This document shows positions 17,950 through 27,181 of a stretch of 64,000 bases of DNA, one piece after another. The translations under genes and the position numbers were made by a program. Positions within the stretch are counted from its first letter, which is position 1, and every line of letters begins with the position of its first letter. The DNA is from Janibacter indicus (GTDB lineage: Bacteria > Actinomycetota > Actinomycetes > Actinomycetales > Dermatophilaceae). The DNA lies in contig NZ_FWXN01000008.1 of assembly GCF_900176385.1 (NCBI RefSeq), positions 124,001-188,000 on the forward strand, written 5' to 3'. Below the pieces are notes generated by a model. The model had not been told where the DNA came from. It saw only the letters and a program-made list of their open reading frames with translations, and ran no database searches.

Positions 17950-19059
17950 GTGATCCGTTCCACCCGCAGCCGCAAGCTCCTGACCGCGACCGCTGCCCTT
18001 GCCCTGACCTTCTCGATGGCCGCCTGCGGCGCCGGCAACGAGGGCGGCTCCTCGTCCGGCGAGGGCGGCGACGCCTCGTCCGCTGCCGGCACGATCAAGG
18101 GTGCTGGCGCCAGCTCGATGGAGAAGGCCCAGAACGAGTGGATTGCCAAGTTCACCGAGGAGGCCCCTGACGCCACCGTCGAGTACGCCCCCGACGGCTC
18201 GGGCACCGGCCGCGAGAAGTTCATCAACGGCGCCGTGAACTTCGCCGGCACCGACTCCGCGATGGACGACGAGGAGATCGCCTCGGCCAAGGAGAAGGGC
18301 TGCACCGGCGAGACGATCCAGTTCCCGGTCTACGTCTCCCCGATCGCCGTCGCCTACAACCTCAAGGACGTCGAGGACCTCAACCTCAGCGCCCCGGTCA
18401 TCGCCGACATCTTCTCCGGCAAGATCAAGAAGTGGAACGACCCGAAGATCGCCGCTGACAACGAGGGCGTCGACCTGCCCGACACCAAGATCACGCCGGT
18501 CAACCGCTCCGACGAGTCGGGCACCTCCAAGAACTTCTCCGCCTACCTCTCCGAGGCGGCTGCGGACAACTGGAAGCACGAGCCCGAGGACGTCTGGCCG
18601 ATCAAGGGTGGCGAGGCCGCCAAGGGCACCTCCGGTGTCGTCGACACCATCGGCGCCGGCGAGGGCAACATCGGCTACGCCGACGCCTCGCAGATCGGTG
18701 ACCTCAAGGCCGCCAAGATCAAGGCCGGCGACGAGTTCATCGAGTACAGCCCCGACGCCGCCGCCAAGATCCTCGAGAGCGCCAAGCGCGTCGACGAGAG
18801 CAGCAAGACCAACTACGCCGTCGAGCTCGACCGCGGCAACGCGGGCGAGGGCGTCTACCCGGTCGTCCTGGTCTCCTACGCCGTCGCCTGCAGCGACTAC
18901 GAGGACAAGGAGGTCGCCAACACGGTGAAGTCCTACCTCGAGTACGCGGTGTCCGAGGACGGCCAGAAGGCCTCCGCCGAGGCGGCCGGCTCGGCCCCGC
19001 TCAGCGAGGCCGCGACCAAGAACGCGACCGACGCCCTGGGCCAGATCAAGACCGACTGA
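17950..19059 (+). CDS. pstS: Phosphate ABC transporter substrate-binding lipoprotein PstS
   Basis: 369-residue high-affinity phosphate receptor anchored to the outer face of the membrane. The N-terminus has a basic head, hydrophobic stretch and lipobox FSMAACGAG, then a Gly/Ser linker. Phosphate-binding loops are visible: GAGASSMEKAQ, PDGSGTGREKF, NFAGTDSAMDD and NRSDESGTSKNF. The GTG at 17950 follows a GAGAGG site. It is the first gene of pstSCAB, behind the PHO box, and is followed by a strong hairpin before pstC. Confidence 0.96.
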   Translation: MIRSTRSRKLLTATAALALTFSMAACGAGNEGGSSSGEGGDASSAAGTIKGAGASSMEKAQNEWIAKFTEEAPDATVEYAPDGSGTGREKFINGAVNFAGTDSAMDDEEIASAKEKGCTGETIQFPVYVSPIAVAYNLKDVEDLNLSAPVIADIFSGKIKKWNDPKIAADNEGVDLPDTKITPVNRSDESGTSKNFSAYLSEAAADNWKHEPEDVWPIKGGEAAKGTSGVVDTIGAGEGNIGYADASQIGDLKAAKIKAGDEFIEYSPDAAAKILESAKRVDESSKTNYAVELDRGNAGEGVYPVVLVSYAVACSDYEDKEVANTVKSYLEYAVSEDGQKASAEAAGSAPLSEAATKNATDALGQIKTD

Positions 19060-19084
19060 CCTCAGTGACCCTCAGGGTCGATCT

Positions 19085-19123
19085 GATCGGCCCTGTGGCT
19101 GCAGTGCAGTCGCAGGGCCGATC
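19085..19123 (+). terminator. Intercistronic hairpin between pstS and pstC
   Basis: A perfect 11-bp inverted repeat, GATCGGCCCTG (19085-19095) with CAGGGCCGATC (19113-19123), with a 17-base loop and no T-tract. It lies 26 bases after the pstS stop. It may act as a partial terminator or 3' stabiliser that gives more pstS than pstCAB mRNA. Confidence 0.6.
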
Positions 19124-19178
19124 GGCCTGTCGGCCCTCACTCAACTTCCCCACCCCCTGAAGGAAGCAGCAGGACACC

Positions 19179-20138
19179 GTGAGCAGCACCCCAGCAGTGG
19201 ACTCCCCCGGACGGAGCGAGCTGAAGTCCGGACGCCGGTTCGGCGACGCGATCTTCAGCGGTCTGTCCGTCTCGGCCGGAGCCGTCATCCTCCTCGTCCT
19301 CGTGGGGGTGACCTTCTTCCTCTTCTTCGGGGCCAAGGACGCCCTCGTGGCCGATCCCTCCGAGGTCCGTGGACAGGAGGGCCTGCTCGCCTACGTCGGG
19401 CCGCTGATCTTCGGCACCCTGCTCTCCTCGATCATCGCGCTGATCATCGCGGTGCCCCTGTCGATCGGCATCGCGCTCTTCATCAGCCACTACGCACCGC
19501 GTCGCCTCGCGGCGGGCCTGGGCTACGTCGTCGACCTGCTCGCGGCCGTGCCCTCGATCATCTTCGGCCTGTGGGGCTTCCAGATCGCGCAGAGCGCGGT
19601 CCCGTCCTTCGAGTTCCTCCACGAGCACCTGGGCTTCATCCCGCTCTTCGGTGGCGAGTCGGTCACGACGACCGGACGCACGATGCTGATGATCGGCATC
19701 GTCCTGGCGATCATGATCCTGCCGATCATGACGGCCGTGAACCGCGAGGTCTTCCTGCAGACCCCGCGCCTGCACGAGGAGGCCTCGCTGGCCCTCGGCG
19801 CCACCCGCTGGGAGATGATCCGCCAGACGGTCATCCCCTTCGGCAAGTCCGGTGTCGTCTCCGGGTCCATGCTCGGCCTGGGCCGCGCCCTCGGCGAGAC
19901 GATGGCCGTCGCGATCATTCTCTCCTCGAGCGGCGGCGGCTACTCCTGGGAGCTGCTGACGCCCAACACCCCCGGCACCATCGCCGGTGACATCGCGCTG
20001 AACTTCCCCGAGTCCTTCGGTGTCGAGCGCAGCACCCTCTTCGTCTCGGGTCTGGCGCTGTTCATCGTCACCTTCCTCGTCAACATGTTCGCCCGGTGGA
20101 TCATCTCCCGCCGATCCGAGTTCTCTGGAGCCAACTGA
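19179..20138 (+). CDS. pstC: Phosphate ABC transporter permease PstC
   Basis: 319-residue inner-membrane permease with about six transmembrane helices and the ABC-contacting EAA loop LHEEASLALGATRWEMIRQT, followed by GSMLGLGRALGETMAVAI, both PstC/PstA signatures. GTG start, with GAAGGAAGC upstream. Its stop shares one base with pstA's ATG (TGATG). Forms the Pst channel with PstA. Confidence 0.95.
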   Translation: MSSTPAVDSPGRSELKSGRRFGDAIFSGLSVSAGAVILLVLVGVTFFLFFGAKDALVADPSEVRGQEGLLAYVGPLIFGTLLSSIIALIIAVPLSIGIALFISHYAPRRLAAGLGYVVDLLAAVPSIIFGLWGFQIAQSAVPSFEFLHEHLGFIPLFGGESVTTTGRTMLMIGIVLAIMILPIMTAVNREVFLQTPRLHEEASLALGATRWEMIRQTVIPFGKSGVVSGSMLGLGRALGETMAVAIILSSSGGGYSWELLTPNTPGTIAGDIALNFPESFGVERSTLFVSGLALFIVTFLVNMFARWIISRRSEFSGAN

Positions 20139-21202
20139 TGACCGCCACCACCCACGACGACGTCCAGGCGGAGGGCCGCCTGGACCAGCCCGCCCGGCTG
20201 GCGATCCTCGCCGGTGCGGCCGTCGCCGCCATCGCCCTGCTGGCCGTGGTCGGCGGCCTGAGCCCGCTCACCGTCATCCTCGTCGGCGCCCTCTTCTACT
20301 GCATCGCCATCTACCTCGTCTCGCGCAGCATCGAGGGCTCCCGGCACGCCATGGACCGTCTGGTCACGGGCGTCGTCACGACGACCTTCCTGCTCGCCAT
20401 GGTGCCGCTCGTCTCGGTGCTGTGGACGATCCTGTCCAAGGGCTTCGCCCGCTTCGACGTCGAGTTCTTCACCTACTCGATGCGCGGCGTGGCCGCCGGC
20501 GACACCGGCGGCGCCTACCACGCGATCATGGGCACGCTCATCACGACCGGGATCGCGACGCTGATCTCCGTACCGATCGGCCTCTTCGCCGCGATCTACC
20601 TCGTCGAGTACGGCAACAAGGGTCCGATGGCCCGGGGCCTGACCTTCTTCGTCGACGTCATGACCGGCATCCCGTCGATCGTCGCCGGCCTCTTCGCCAT
20701 CGGCTTCTTCACGATGATCCTCGACGACGAGGCCTACCAGGCCGGCATCATCGGCGCCGTCGCCCTGTCGGTGCTGATGATCCCGACCGTGGTGCGCTCC
20801 AGCGAGGAGATGCTGCGTCTGGTGCCCAACGAGCTGCGCGAGGCCAGCTTCGCCCTCGGCGTCTCCAAGTGGCTGACGATCGTCAAGGTCGTCCTGCCCA
20901 CCGCCATCGCCGGGCTCGCGACGGGCATCACCCTGGCCATCGCCCGCGTCATGGGTGAGACCGCTCCCCTGCTCATCACGATGGGCGCGGCCAAGGCCGT
21001 GAACCTCAACCCCTTCGACGGCTCGATGTCCGCCCTGCCGCTCTTCGCGTACAGCTCCTACGCCAACAACGGCAGCGACCCGACCGGTGGCCTGCTCGAC
21101 GCCGCCTGGACCGCAGCGCTGGTCCTCATGGTGATCGTCATGGTCCTCAACATCGTCGCCCGTCTCATCTCCAAGTTCTTCGCCCCCAAGACCGGTCGCT
21201 GA
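20138..21202 (+). CDS. pstA: Phosphate ABC transporter permease PstA
   Basis: 354 residues. About 50 extra residues including two helices precede the canonical permease domain, and there are six core helices, with the EAA loop [20 protein letters not shown] and [17 protein letters not shown]. The ATG at 20138 is coupled to pstC. Pairs with PstC and PstB in phosphate import. Confidence 0.95.
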   Translation: MTATTHDDVQAEGRLDQPARLAILAGAAVAAIALLAVVGGLSPLTVILVGALFYCIAIYLVSRSIEGSRHAMDRLVTGVVTTTFLLAMVPLVSVLWTILSKGFARFDVEFFTYSMRGVAAGDTGGAYHAIMGTLITTGIATLISVPIGLFAAIYLVEYGNKGPMARGLTFFVDVMTGIPSIVAGLFAIGFFTMILDDEAYQAGIIGAVALSVLMIPTVVRSSEEMLRLVPNELREASFALGVSKWLTIVKVVLPTAIAGLATGITLAIARVMGETAPLLITMGAAKAVNLNPFDGSMSALPLFAYSSYANNGSDPTGGLLDAAWTAALVLMVIVMVLNIVARLISKFFAPKTGR

Positions 21203-21225
21203 CGCGACAGACAAGGAACCACGAC

Positions 21226-22005
21226 GTGTCCAAGCGCATCGACGTCAAGAACCTCGACATCTACTACGGCGACTTCCTCGCCGTGAAGGACGTCTCCGTC
21301 ACCATCGAGCCCCGGTCGGTCACCGCCCTCATCGGCCCCTCGGGCTGCGGCAAGTCGACCTTCCTCCGGTCGCTCAACCGCATGCACGAGGTCATCCCGG
21401 GCGCCCACGTCCAGGGCGAGGTCGTCATCGACGGGGAGAACCTCTACGGCAAGGGTGTCGACCCGGTCATGGTCCGCCGCAAGGTCGGCATGGTCTTCCA
21501 GAAGCCCAACCCCTTCCCCACCATGTCCATCCGCGAGAACGTCCTCGCCGGCGTCAAGCTCAACAACAAGCGGATCAAGAAGTCCGACGCCGACGAGCTG
21601 GTCGAGACCAGCCTGCGCGGCGCCAACCTGTGGAACGAGGTCAAGGACCGCCTCGACAAGCCCGGCTCGGGCCTCTCCGGTGGTCAGCAGCAGCGCCTGT
21701 GCATCGCCCGCACCATCGCGGTCCGGCCCGAGGTCGTCCTCATGGACGAGCCGTGCTCGGCCCTCGACCCGATCTCCACGCTCGCCGTCGAGGACCTCAT
21801 CGCCGAGCTCAAGGAGAACTACACGATCGTCATCGTGACCCACAACATGCAGCAGGCGGCCCGGTGCTCGGACCGGACCGGCTTCTTCAACATCGAGGGC
21901 ACCGGCAAGCCCGGCCAGCTCGTGGAGTTCGACGACACCCAGAAGATCTTCAACAACCCGAGCGAGAAGGCGACCGAGGACTACATCTCCGGCCGCTTCG
22001 GGTGA
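21226..22005 (+). CDS. pstB: Phosphate ABC transporter ATP-binding protein PstB
   Basis: 259-residue cytoplasmic ATPase with all ABC motifs: Walker [11 protein letters not shown]-loop [10 protein letters not shown], signature [14 protein letters not shown] and Walker [15 protein letters not shown]-loop [14 protein letters not shown]. The GTG at 21226 has AAGGAA eight bases ahead. Last gene of pstSCAB; a strong hairpin follows. Confidence 0.97.
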   Translation: MSKRIDVKNLDIYYGDFLAVKDVSVTIEPRSVTALIGPSGCGKSTFLRSLNRMHEVIPGAHVQGEVVIDGENLYGKGVDPVMVRRKVGMVFQKPNPFPTMSIRENVLAGVKLNNKRIKKSDADELVETSLRGANLWNEVKDRLDKPGSGLSGGQQQRLCIARTIAVRPEVVLMDEPCSALDPISTLAVEDLIAELKENYTIVIVTHNMQQAARCSDRTGFFNIEGTGKPGQLVEFDDTQKIFNNPSEKATEDYISGRFG

Positions 22006-22046
22006 GAGACCTCCCCTTCGCCGGGGAGCGAAGGGGGAAACGGCGA

Positions 22047-22080
22047 GGCCGGCGGATCCGACAGGGGGGATCCGCCGGCC
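22047..22080. terminator. Bidirectional terminator between pstB and pit
   Basis: A perfect 13-bp inverted repeat, GGCCGGCGGATCC (22047-22059) and GGATCCGCCGGCC (22068-22080), with an 8-base loop, followed by TTCGTCGT. It sits between convergent pstB and pit and can serve both. Confidence 0.8.
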
Positions 22081-22105
22081 TTCGTCGTACCGGCTGGGTG
22101 GGGCG

Positions 22106-23107
22106 TCAGACCCCGGTGAGGGGCCGCAGGATCCACATGAAGAGGACGGCCGTCAGGCCCGCACCGGGGAAGGTGAAGATCCACGCGCCGACGATGTTCT
22201 TGGCCACGCCCCAGCGGACCGCCTTGAGCGAGCGGGTCGAGCCGACGCCCATGATGGCGGCGGTGATCGCGTGCGTCGTCGAGATCGGGGCCTTGAGCAT
22301 CGTCGCGACGTAGAGGATCGAGGCGGCGGTCAGCTCGGCGGCGAAGCCCTGCGGCGGGTCCAGGTGGATGATGCCGCGCCCGAGGGTGCGCATGATCCGC
22401 CAGCCGCCGGAGTAGGTGCCCATCGAGATGACGACGGCCGACATGACGAGGACCCACATCGGGATGTGGTGGTCGGCGGAGGACTGGTAGCCGGAGACGG
22501 TGAGGGCCAGGACGACGACGCCCGCGGTCTTGGCGGCGTCCTGCATGCCGTGCCCGAAGGCCATGGCGGCCGCCGAGGCGGTCTGCGCCATGCGGAAGCC
22601 GCGCTTGGTCCGGCCGGGGTTGGAGTCACGGAAGATCCGCAGGATGAGCTTCATGACGAGGTAGCCGACGAAGATGCCGACGATCGGCGAGACGACCATC
22701 GGCACGACGACCTTCTCGAGGATGCCCGTCCACTTCACCGCCGCGCCGGCCGCCAGCGCCGCCCCGCCCAGACCGCCGATCAGGGCGTGCGAGGACGAGG
22801 ACGGCAGACCGAACCACCAGGTGAGCAGGTTCCACCCGATGGCGCCGAGCAGGGCCGCGGCGCACAGGACGAGGCCGAGGTGGCCGTCGGGCGCCTCGAT
22901 GATGCCCTTGCCGACCGTCTCGGCGACCTTGGCGCCGAAGAAGGCACCGACGAGGTTGGCCACGGCCGCCATGAGGAGCGCCGCCCGCGGCGTGAGGGCG
23001 CGGGTCGAGACCGACGTGGCGATCGCATTGGCCGCGTCGTGGAAGCCGTTGGTGTAGTTGAAGCCCATCGCCAGGAGGGTGACGACGGCCACGGGGAGCC
23101 ACTCCAC
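22106..23107 (-). CDS. pit: PiT-family inorganic phosphate transporter
   Basis: 333-residue low-affinity, proton-coupled phosphate (metal-phosphate) carrier. The two PiT signatures are present as NYTNGFHDAANAIATSVSTRAL near the N-terminus (first 20 residues count: N18 onward) and AFGHGMQDAAKTAG in the second half, with about ten membrane helices. The DUF47 gene upstream ends 5 bases before its ATG, the standard accessory-transporter pairing. It is convergent with the high-affinity Pst operon, so both phosphate uptake routes lie together. Confidence 0.93.
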   Translation of the reverse strand: MEWLPVAVVTLLAMGFNYTNGFHDAANAIATSVSTRALTPRAALLMAAVANLVGAFFGAKVAETVGKGIIEAPDGHLGLVLCAAALLGAIGWNLLTWWFGLPSSSSHALIGGLGGAALAAGAAVKWTGILEKVVVPMVVSPIVGIFVGYLVMKLILRIFRDSNPGRTKRGFRMAQTASAAAMAFGHGMQDAAKTAGVVVLALTVSGYQSSADHHIPMWVLVMSAVVISMGTYSGGWRIMRTLGRGIIHLDPPQGFAAELTAASILYVATMLKAPISTTHAITAAIMGVGSTRSLKAVRWGVAKNIVGAWIFTFPGAGLTAVLFMWILRPLTGV

Positions 23108-23112
23108 GAGGG

Positions 23113-23742
23113 TCAGGACTCCTTGATGGCGATGCTCTCGACGCGGTGCGCGACACCCTCGAAGGCGTCGGCCCCCTGCTCGAGGCGCTCGATGATGTCC
23201 TTGTGCTTGATGACCTCGATCGGGTCGGTCACCGCCCCGTCGAAGAGGTCACCGAGGAGGGTGCGGTAGATGACGTCGCCCTCGTTCTCGAGCCGGTTGA
23301 TCTCGACCCAGTACTCGGGCAGGGACTTCATGCCGGCCAGCCGGGGCATCGCGTCGGCGGTCAGCTCGGCCATGCGCACGATGACGCCCATCTGCCGGGA
23401 GACGTCGGGCATCAGCCCCTCCATCCGGTAGAGGACGATGTGCTGCCCGACCGACTCGAGGATGTCGGTGCAGTCGTCGAGGGCTGCCGCCAGCTCGAGG
23501 ATGTCGACGTGGTCGAAGGGGGTGACGAAGCTCGAGTTGACCTTGTGGATGATCGCGTGGGTCGCCTCGTCGGCCTCGTGCTCGATGTCCTTGAGCCGCG
23601 GGAGCATCTCGGCACGATCGGCCGGCGGTGCAGCGATGAGCTGGGTGAGCAGCTCGGCAGCGGTCACCGCATGGCGGGCGCTGTCGGCGAGGAGCTGGAA
23701 GAAGGCATCGTCCCGGGCAGAAGCCGGTCTGAAGAAGGCCAC
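23113..23742 (-). CDS. DUF47 PhoU-like protein, Pit accessory factor
   Basis: 209 residues, all-helical, PhoU-like: HEADEATHAIIHKVNSSFVT, PFDHVDILELAAALDDCTD, then RLENEGDVIYRTLLGDLF. Such proteins are encoded directly upstream of Pit carriers and are thought to control their activity. The GTG at 23742 (V-A-F-F-R-P) is preferred; the frame is open to 23787. Cotranscribed with pit. Confidence 0.85.
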   Translation of the reverse strand: MAFFRPASARDDAFFQLLADSARHAVTAAELLTQLIAAPPADRAEMLPRLKDIEHEADEATHAIIHKVNSSFVTPFDHVDILELAAALDDCTDILESVGQHIVLYRMEGLMPDVSRQMGVIVRMAELTADAMPRLAGMKSLPEYWVEINRLENEGDVIYRTLLGDLFDGAVTDPIEVIKHKDIIERLEQGADAFEGVAHRVESIAIKES

Positions 23743-23973
23743 GGTGCGGGTCTCCGGATCAGGGGGTGGAGTCAGTGGTCGGTGCACAGCCTAGAACCGA
23801 CTCGCCACCTGTGCGCCATCGGGAGTTCACACGCCACCGTGGGGAGTGCGCCGGGTCGGGAGCGCCTCACGGCGCACGGCCGCTCGTAGCGGCGAATTTT
23901 GGGACCCGGGGCTACCGCGACCCGGCGCACCGACACAGCGTAACGGCGATGAGGGTCACGATGTTCCCGCGGC

Positions 23974-24576
23974 TCAGTCCAGGCTGCCGGCGCGCCACAG
24001 CCGGGCGCTCGCCTCGAGGTCCTCGGCCGTGCCCACCATGGCCGCCGCGGCGGTGACGTCACCGTCGTCGAGGCTCGCCCGACCAGTGGCCACGACGCGG
24101 CAGAAGGCCGCGGCGCGCTCGAGCGCCACGGCGAGGTCGCCGTCGAAGATGCCTCCGAGGATCCGGTCGGACAGGTCACGCACCTCGTCGGCACCCGGTG
24201 GGTCGACGACGCCGGCGATCGCGTGGTTGACCTGCGCCACGGCCATGCCGGCCGCGTACTCGCGCGCCGCCACCTCGGGCGCGCGCTGGATCCAGGCGCG
24301 CAGCACGTAGACCCGCCACAGTGCGCCGGGCAGCGAGCGGGCCGGGCGGTCGGCCCACAGCTGGGCCAGGGTGTCGATGCCGATGTCCTCGACGAGGCGC
24401 ACGAGGCGCGCGGTCGTCTCCGGCGAGGCACCGCCGCGGCCGGCCTCGACGACCGTCTGCGCCGCGGCGTGGGCCGCGGCGGGCGTCTCGGCGGGGTCGG
24501 GCAAGGTCCCGCCGTGCGCCTCCATGGCGTCGGGACCGAAGTGGAGCGGCCGGCGGGGACGGCCCGGATCGCCCAC
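23974..24576 (-). CDS. Hypothetical helical protein
   Basis: 200 residues from a GTG at 24576, two bases after the enoyl-CoA hydratase-like stop, so probably cotranscribed. The sequence is largely alpha-helical, with no signal peptide or membrane helix: WRVYVLRAWIQRAPEVAARE and ILGGIFDGDLAVALERAAAF are typical blocks. I do not recognise a family. An upstream start is open but would run into the preceding gene. Confidence 0.6.
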   Translation of the reverse strand: MGDPGRPRRPLHFGPDAMEAHGGTLPDPAETPAAAHAAAQTVVEAGRGGASPETTARLVRLVEDIGIDTLAQLWADRPARSLPGALWRVYVLRAWIQRAPEVAAREYAAGMAVAQVNHAIAGVVDPPGADEVRDLSDRILGGIFDGDLAVALERAAAFCRVVATGRASLDDGDVTAAAAMVGTAEDLEASARLWRAGSLD

Positions 24577-24578
24577 GG

Positions 24579-25322
24579 TCAGGCCCGGTTGCGGTTGAGC
24601 AGGGCGCGCACGAGGGTCACGGCCTCGGACTGCGAGAGCTCGGTGCGGGAGGTCTCCCAGGACGCGTGCAGCAGGCGACGCATCTCGGAGTTGGCCCACA
24701 GGTGCTTGCCGCCGAGGTTGTCGGCGGCGTCCTCGAGCGCGGCCGGCACGTCGCCCTCGGGCGCGAGCTCGGCGATGCCCCAGTCGTCGGCGGTCGCCGC
24801 GTCGAGGGTGCGTCCACCGAGGCCGAAACTCAGAGCGCGCTGCTGCCCGATGGCCCGGGGCAGCAGCCAGGCCAGGCCCGGGTCGGGCGCACCGGTGCCG
24901 CCCTTGGGGGCGACGCAGAAGGTCGCGTCGTCGGCGCAGAAGGCGAGGTCACCGGCGAGGACGAGGCCCAGACCGGACCCCATGGCGCGGCCGTGGACAC
25001 CCACGAGGACGAGCTTGCTCGAGGAGTTGAGCAGGGCGAAGAGCTCCTCGAGGGCGGCCGCGAGCTCGAAGACCGCGGTCGTCGGGTCGTCCGCCGACTC
25101 GGCATCGATCGTGTCGGACCCCAGGCAGAAGTCCGCGCCGTTGGCCGTGAGCGTCATGATGTCGACATAGGGGTCCCCGAGCGCCCGCTCGACGGCCTCG
25201 CGCAGGGCGCGGGCCATCTCGAGGTCGAGCGCGTTGCCGGCCTCGGGCCGGTCGAGGACGATGCGGGCAAGGCGGTCGGATGCTTCGTACGTGACTCCCA
25301 CACCACGCACCTTAGTCACCAC
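24579..25322 (-). CDS. Enoyl-CoA hydratase/isomerase family protein
   Basis: 247 residues with a crotonase fold: RIVLDRPEAGNALDLEMARA, the oxyanion-hole blocks GADFCLGSDT and GRAMGSGLGLVLAGDLAFC. The catalytic Glu pair of true hydratases is not clear: after the oxyanion hole the sequence reads APKGGTGAPDPGLAWLLPR, so the reaction cannot be assigned. GTG at 25322 lies 3 bases after the upstream lipoprotein stop; an in-frame GTG about 18 bases later, behind AAGG, is possible. It may be read from the cobalamin-transport transcript. Confidence 0.75.
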   Translation of the reverse strand: MVTKVRGVGVTYEASDRLARIVLDRPEAGNALDLEMARALREAVERALGDPYVDIMTLTANGADFCLGSDTIDAESADDPTTAVFELAAALEELFALLNSSSKLVLVGVHGRAMGSGLGLVLAGDLAFCADDATFCVAPKGGTGAPDPGLAWLLPRAIGQQRALSFGLGGRTLDAATADDWGIAELAPEGDVPAALEDAADNLGGKHLWANSEMRRLLHASWETSRTELSQSEAVTLVRALLNRNRA

Positions 25323-25325
25323 GGC

Positions 25326-26384
25326 TCAGTTCTTCGATGCCCTCGGCACGAGGTCGTGCTCGGGCTCGATGTCGCTGGCGGGCACGAGGCCATGCTCCTC
25401 GAGGGCCTTGCGCAGCTGCTCGGCGGAGTTGATGTTGAGCGGGCTGCTCGTCCACGCCGGGATCGGCAGGTTGAGGAAGCGCTCCTCCGTGACCGCCGGC
25501 AGGTCCTTGGTCGCCGGGTTGCTCTTGAGCACCTCGACCTTGTCCTCGAAGCTCTGCCCGTCGTAGTCGACGAAGGCGAAGAAGTCCGGGTCGGAGGAGA
25601 CGAGCTGCTCCCACGAGACCTCGGTCCAGGTGTCCTCGACCTCGGCCGTGGCATTGCGCGCTCCCGCGGCCTCGATGATCGCCTGCGGGCCGCCGAAGGA
25701 GCCGGAGGTGAAGATCTGCTTGGTGCCGGAGTCGAAGAGGAAGACCGTCGGGGCCTTCGTGGGCTGCGGCGCGGCCTCGAGGGCCTTGAGCCGCGCATCG
25801 ATGTCGGCGTTGACCTCCTCGGCCTCCTCCTCGTGGCCGGTGATCTTGCCGAGGTTGTCGATGTCGGCCGACAGCGCCTCCCACGGCGCCATCGTCCCCC
25901 GCTTGCCGTCGGCCTGGCGGCAGCTCTCGGACAGGACGTACGGGGCGATGCCGCGCTGCTCGAGCAGGTCGGGGGTGAGGTTCTTCTCCTCGGAGTAGCC
26001 ATAGTTCCAGCCGGCGAGCATGACGTCCGGCTTCTGCGCGATGACGTTCTCCATCGTCGGGTAGTCCTTCGTCGCCACGGGGAGTGCGTCGACGACGTCC
26101 GCGCCGTAGGCGGTGGAGAGCGCGGCCTTGGTGTCGCTCAGCCCGCTGACGCCGGCTACCTGGTCCTGTGCGCCGAGCGAGAGCACCATGGCGAGCAGGT
26201 TGCCGTCACCGCCGACGTACATCCGCTCCGCAGGCGAAGGGAGGGTCACGTCGGTGTCGCAGTTGGAGATCGTCACCTCGCCGTCGGCGGCGGTGGTGCC
26301 GGTGTCGCTGTCACCGCCGCAGGCGGCGAGCAGGCCCGCCGCGAGGACCGCGACGGTGGCGTGGGCAGGGCGAAGGGGGATCAT
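25326..26384 (-). CDS. btuF: Cobalamin-type ABC transporter substrate-binding lipoprotein
   Basis: 352 residues. Signal peptide with lipobox LLAACGG (Cys about residue 22), then a class III helical-hinge binding protein: RMYVGGDGNLLAMVLSLGAQ, DVVDALPVATKDYPTMENVI and KPDVMLAGWNYGY. The fold alone fits iron-siderophore or cobalamin uptake; the cobalamin riboswitch ahead of the operon favours cobalamin or a related corrinoid. ATG overlaps the ATPase stop (ATGA). Confidence 0.82.
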   Translation of the reverse strand: MIPLRPAHATVAVLAAGLLAACGGDSDTGTTAADGEVTISNCDTDVTLPSPAERMYVGGDGNLLAMVLSLGAQDQVAGVSGLSDTKAALSTAYGADVVDALPVATKDYPTMENVIAQKPDVMLAGWNYGYSEEKNLTPDLLEQRGIAPYVLSESCRQADGKRGTMAPWEALSADIDNLGKITGHEEEAEEVNADIDARLKALEAAPQPTKAPTVFLFDSGTKQIFTSGSFGGPQAIIEAAGARNATAEVEDTWTEVSWEQLVSSDPDFFAFVDYDGQSFEDKVEVLKSNPATKDLPAVTEERFLNLPIPAWTSSPLNINSAEQLRKALEEHGLVPASDIEPEHDLVPRASKN

Positions 26385-27181
26385 GCGTGGGCCTTCCGGT
26401 GGGCGGGTACGGGCGCTCCCGCGCCCACGACGAGGTGGACCCGACCGGTGGCCGGGTCGGTGAGGTGCCGCGCCTCGACGTCGAAGACCTCGCGCAGGAC
26501 CTCTGGGGTGAGCACGTCGGCCGGGTGACCGACGCCGTGCAGGCGGCCGTCGTGCAGGACCGCGACGGCGTCGAAGTGGGCGGCCGCGAGCTGCAGGTCG
26601 TGCACGGCGGCGATCACCGTGCACCCGAGCGAGCGCACCGTCTCGAGCAGCTGGATCTGGTGGTGCACGTCGAGGTGGTTGGTCGGCTCGTCGAGGACGA
26701 GCAGGTCGCTGCCCTGCGCGATGCCGCGGGCGAGCATCGCCCGGCGGCGCTCGCCACCGGACAGGTGCTGGCAGGGGTGGTCGACCTTGTCCGCGAGGTC
26801 GACGTGCTCGAGGGCGGCGAGGACGAGGTGACGCTCCCCCTTCGCGTCGAGGGCCCACGGCGGCCGGTGCGGGATGCGGCCCATGGCGACCATCTCGCCG
26901 ACGAGGAGGTCCTCGGGCGGTCCGTCCTCCTGCGCGACGTGGGCCAGGCGGGTCGCCCGCTGCCGCGGGGTCAGGCCGGCCAGGTCGACACCGTCGACCT
27001 GCACGGTCCCGGCGACGGGGCGGCGCAGGCCGGTGAGGGCCCGCAGGAGCGTCGACTTGCCGCTGCCGTTGCGGCCGACGACCGCGAGCATCGAGCCGCG
27101 CGGCACGTCGAGATCGACGCCGGAGACGATGGTGCGCCCGCCGATCGCGGCGGCGAGCCCGTGGCAGGTCAGGTGGCTCAT
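26381..27181 (-). CDS. btuD: Cobalamin-type ABC transporter ATP-binding protein
   Basis: 266 residues with Walker A VGRNGSGKST, Q-loop HVAQEDGPPEDLLV, signature HLSGGERRRAMLARGIAQ and Walker B LLVLDEPTNHLD, H-loop AVHDLQLAAAHFD: a FecE/BtuD-type ATPase. ATG at 27181 overlaps the permease stop and its stop overlaps the binding protein, so the three genes are coupled. Confidence 0.88.
   Translation of the reverse strand: MSHLTCHGLAAAIGGRTIVSGVDLDVPRGSMLAVVGRNGSGKSTLLRALTGLRRPVAGTVQVDGVDLAGLTPRQRATRLAHVAQEDGPPEDLLVGEMVAMGRIPHRPPWALDAKGERHLVLAALEHVDLADKVDHPCQHLSGGERRRAMLARGIAQGSDLLVLDEPTNHLDVHHQIQLLETVRSLGCTVIAAVHDLQLAAAHFDAVAVLHDGRLHGVGHPADVLTPEVLREVFDVEARHLTDPATGRVHLVVGAGAPVPAHRKAHA

Noticed and set aside
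19940-21214. 424-codon minus-strand frame opposite pstC/pstA
   Set aside because: Antisense of two unmistakable permeases; acidic-repeat composition typical of shadow frames.
23820-23832. AGTTCACACGCC as a PHO box upstream of the DUF47-pit operon
   Set aside because: Only one unit is seen, with no second unit at 11- or 22-base spacing.
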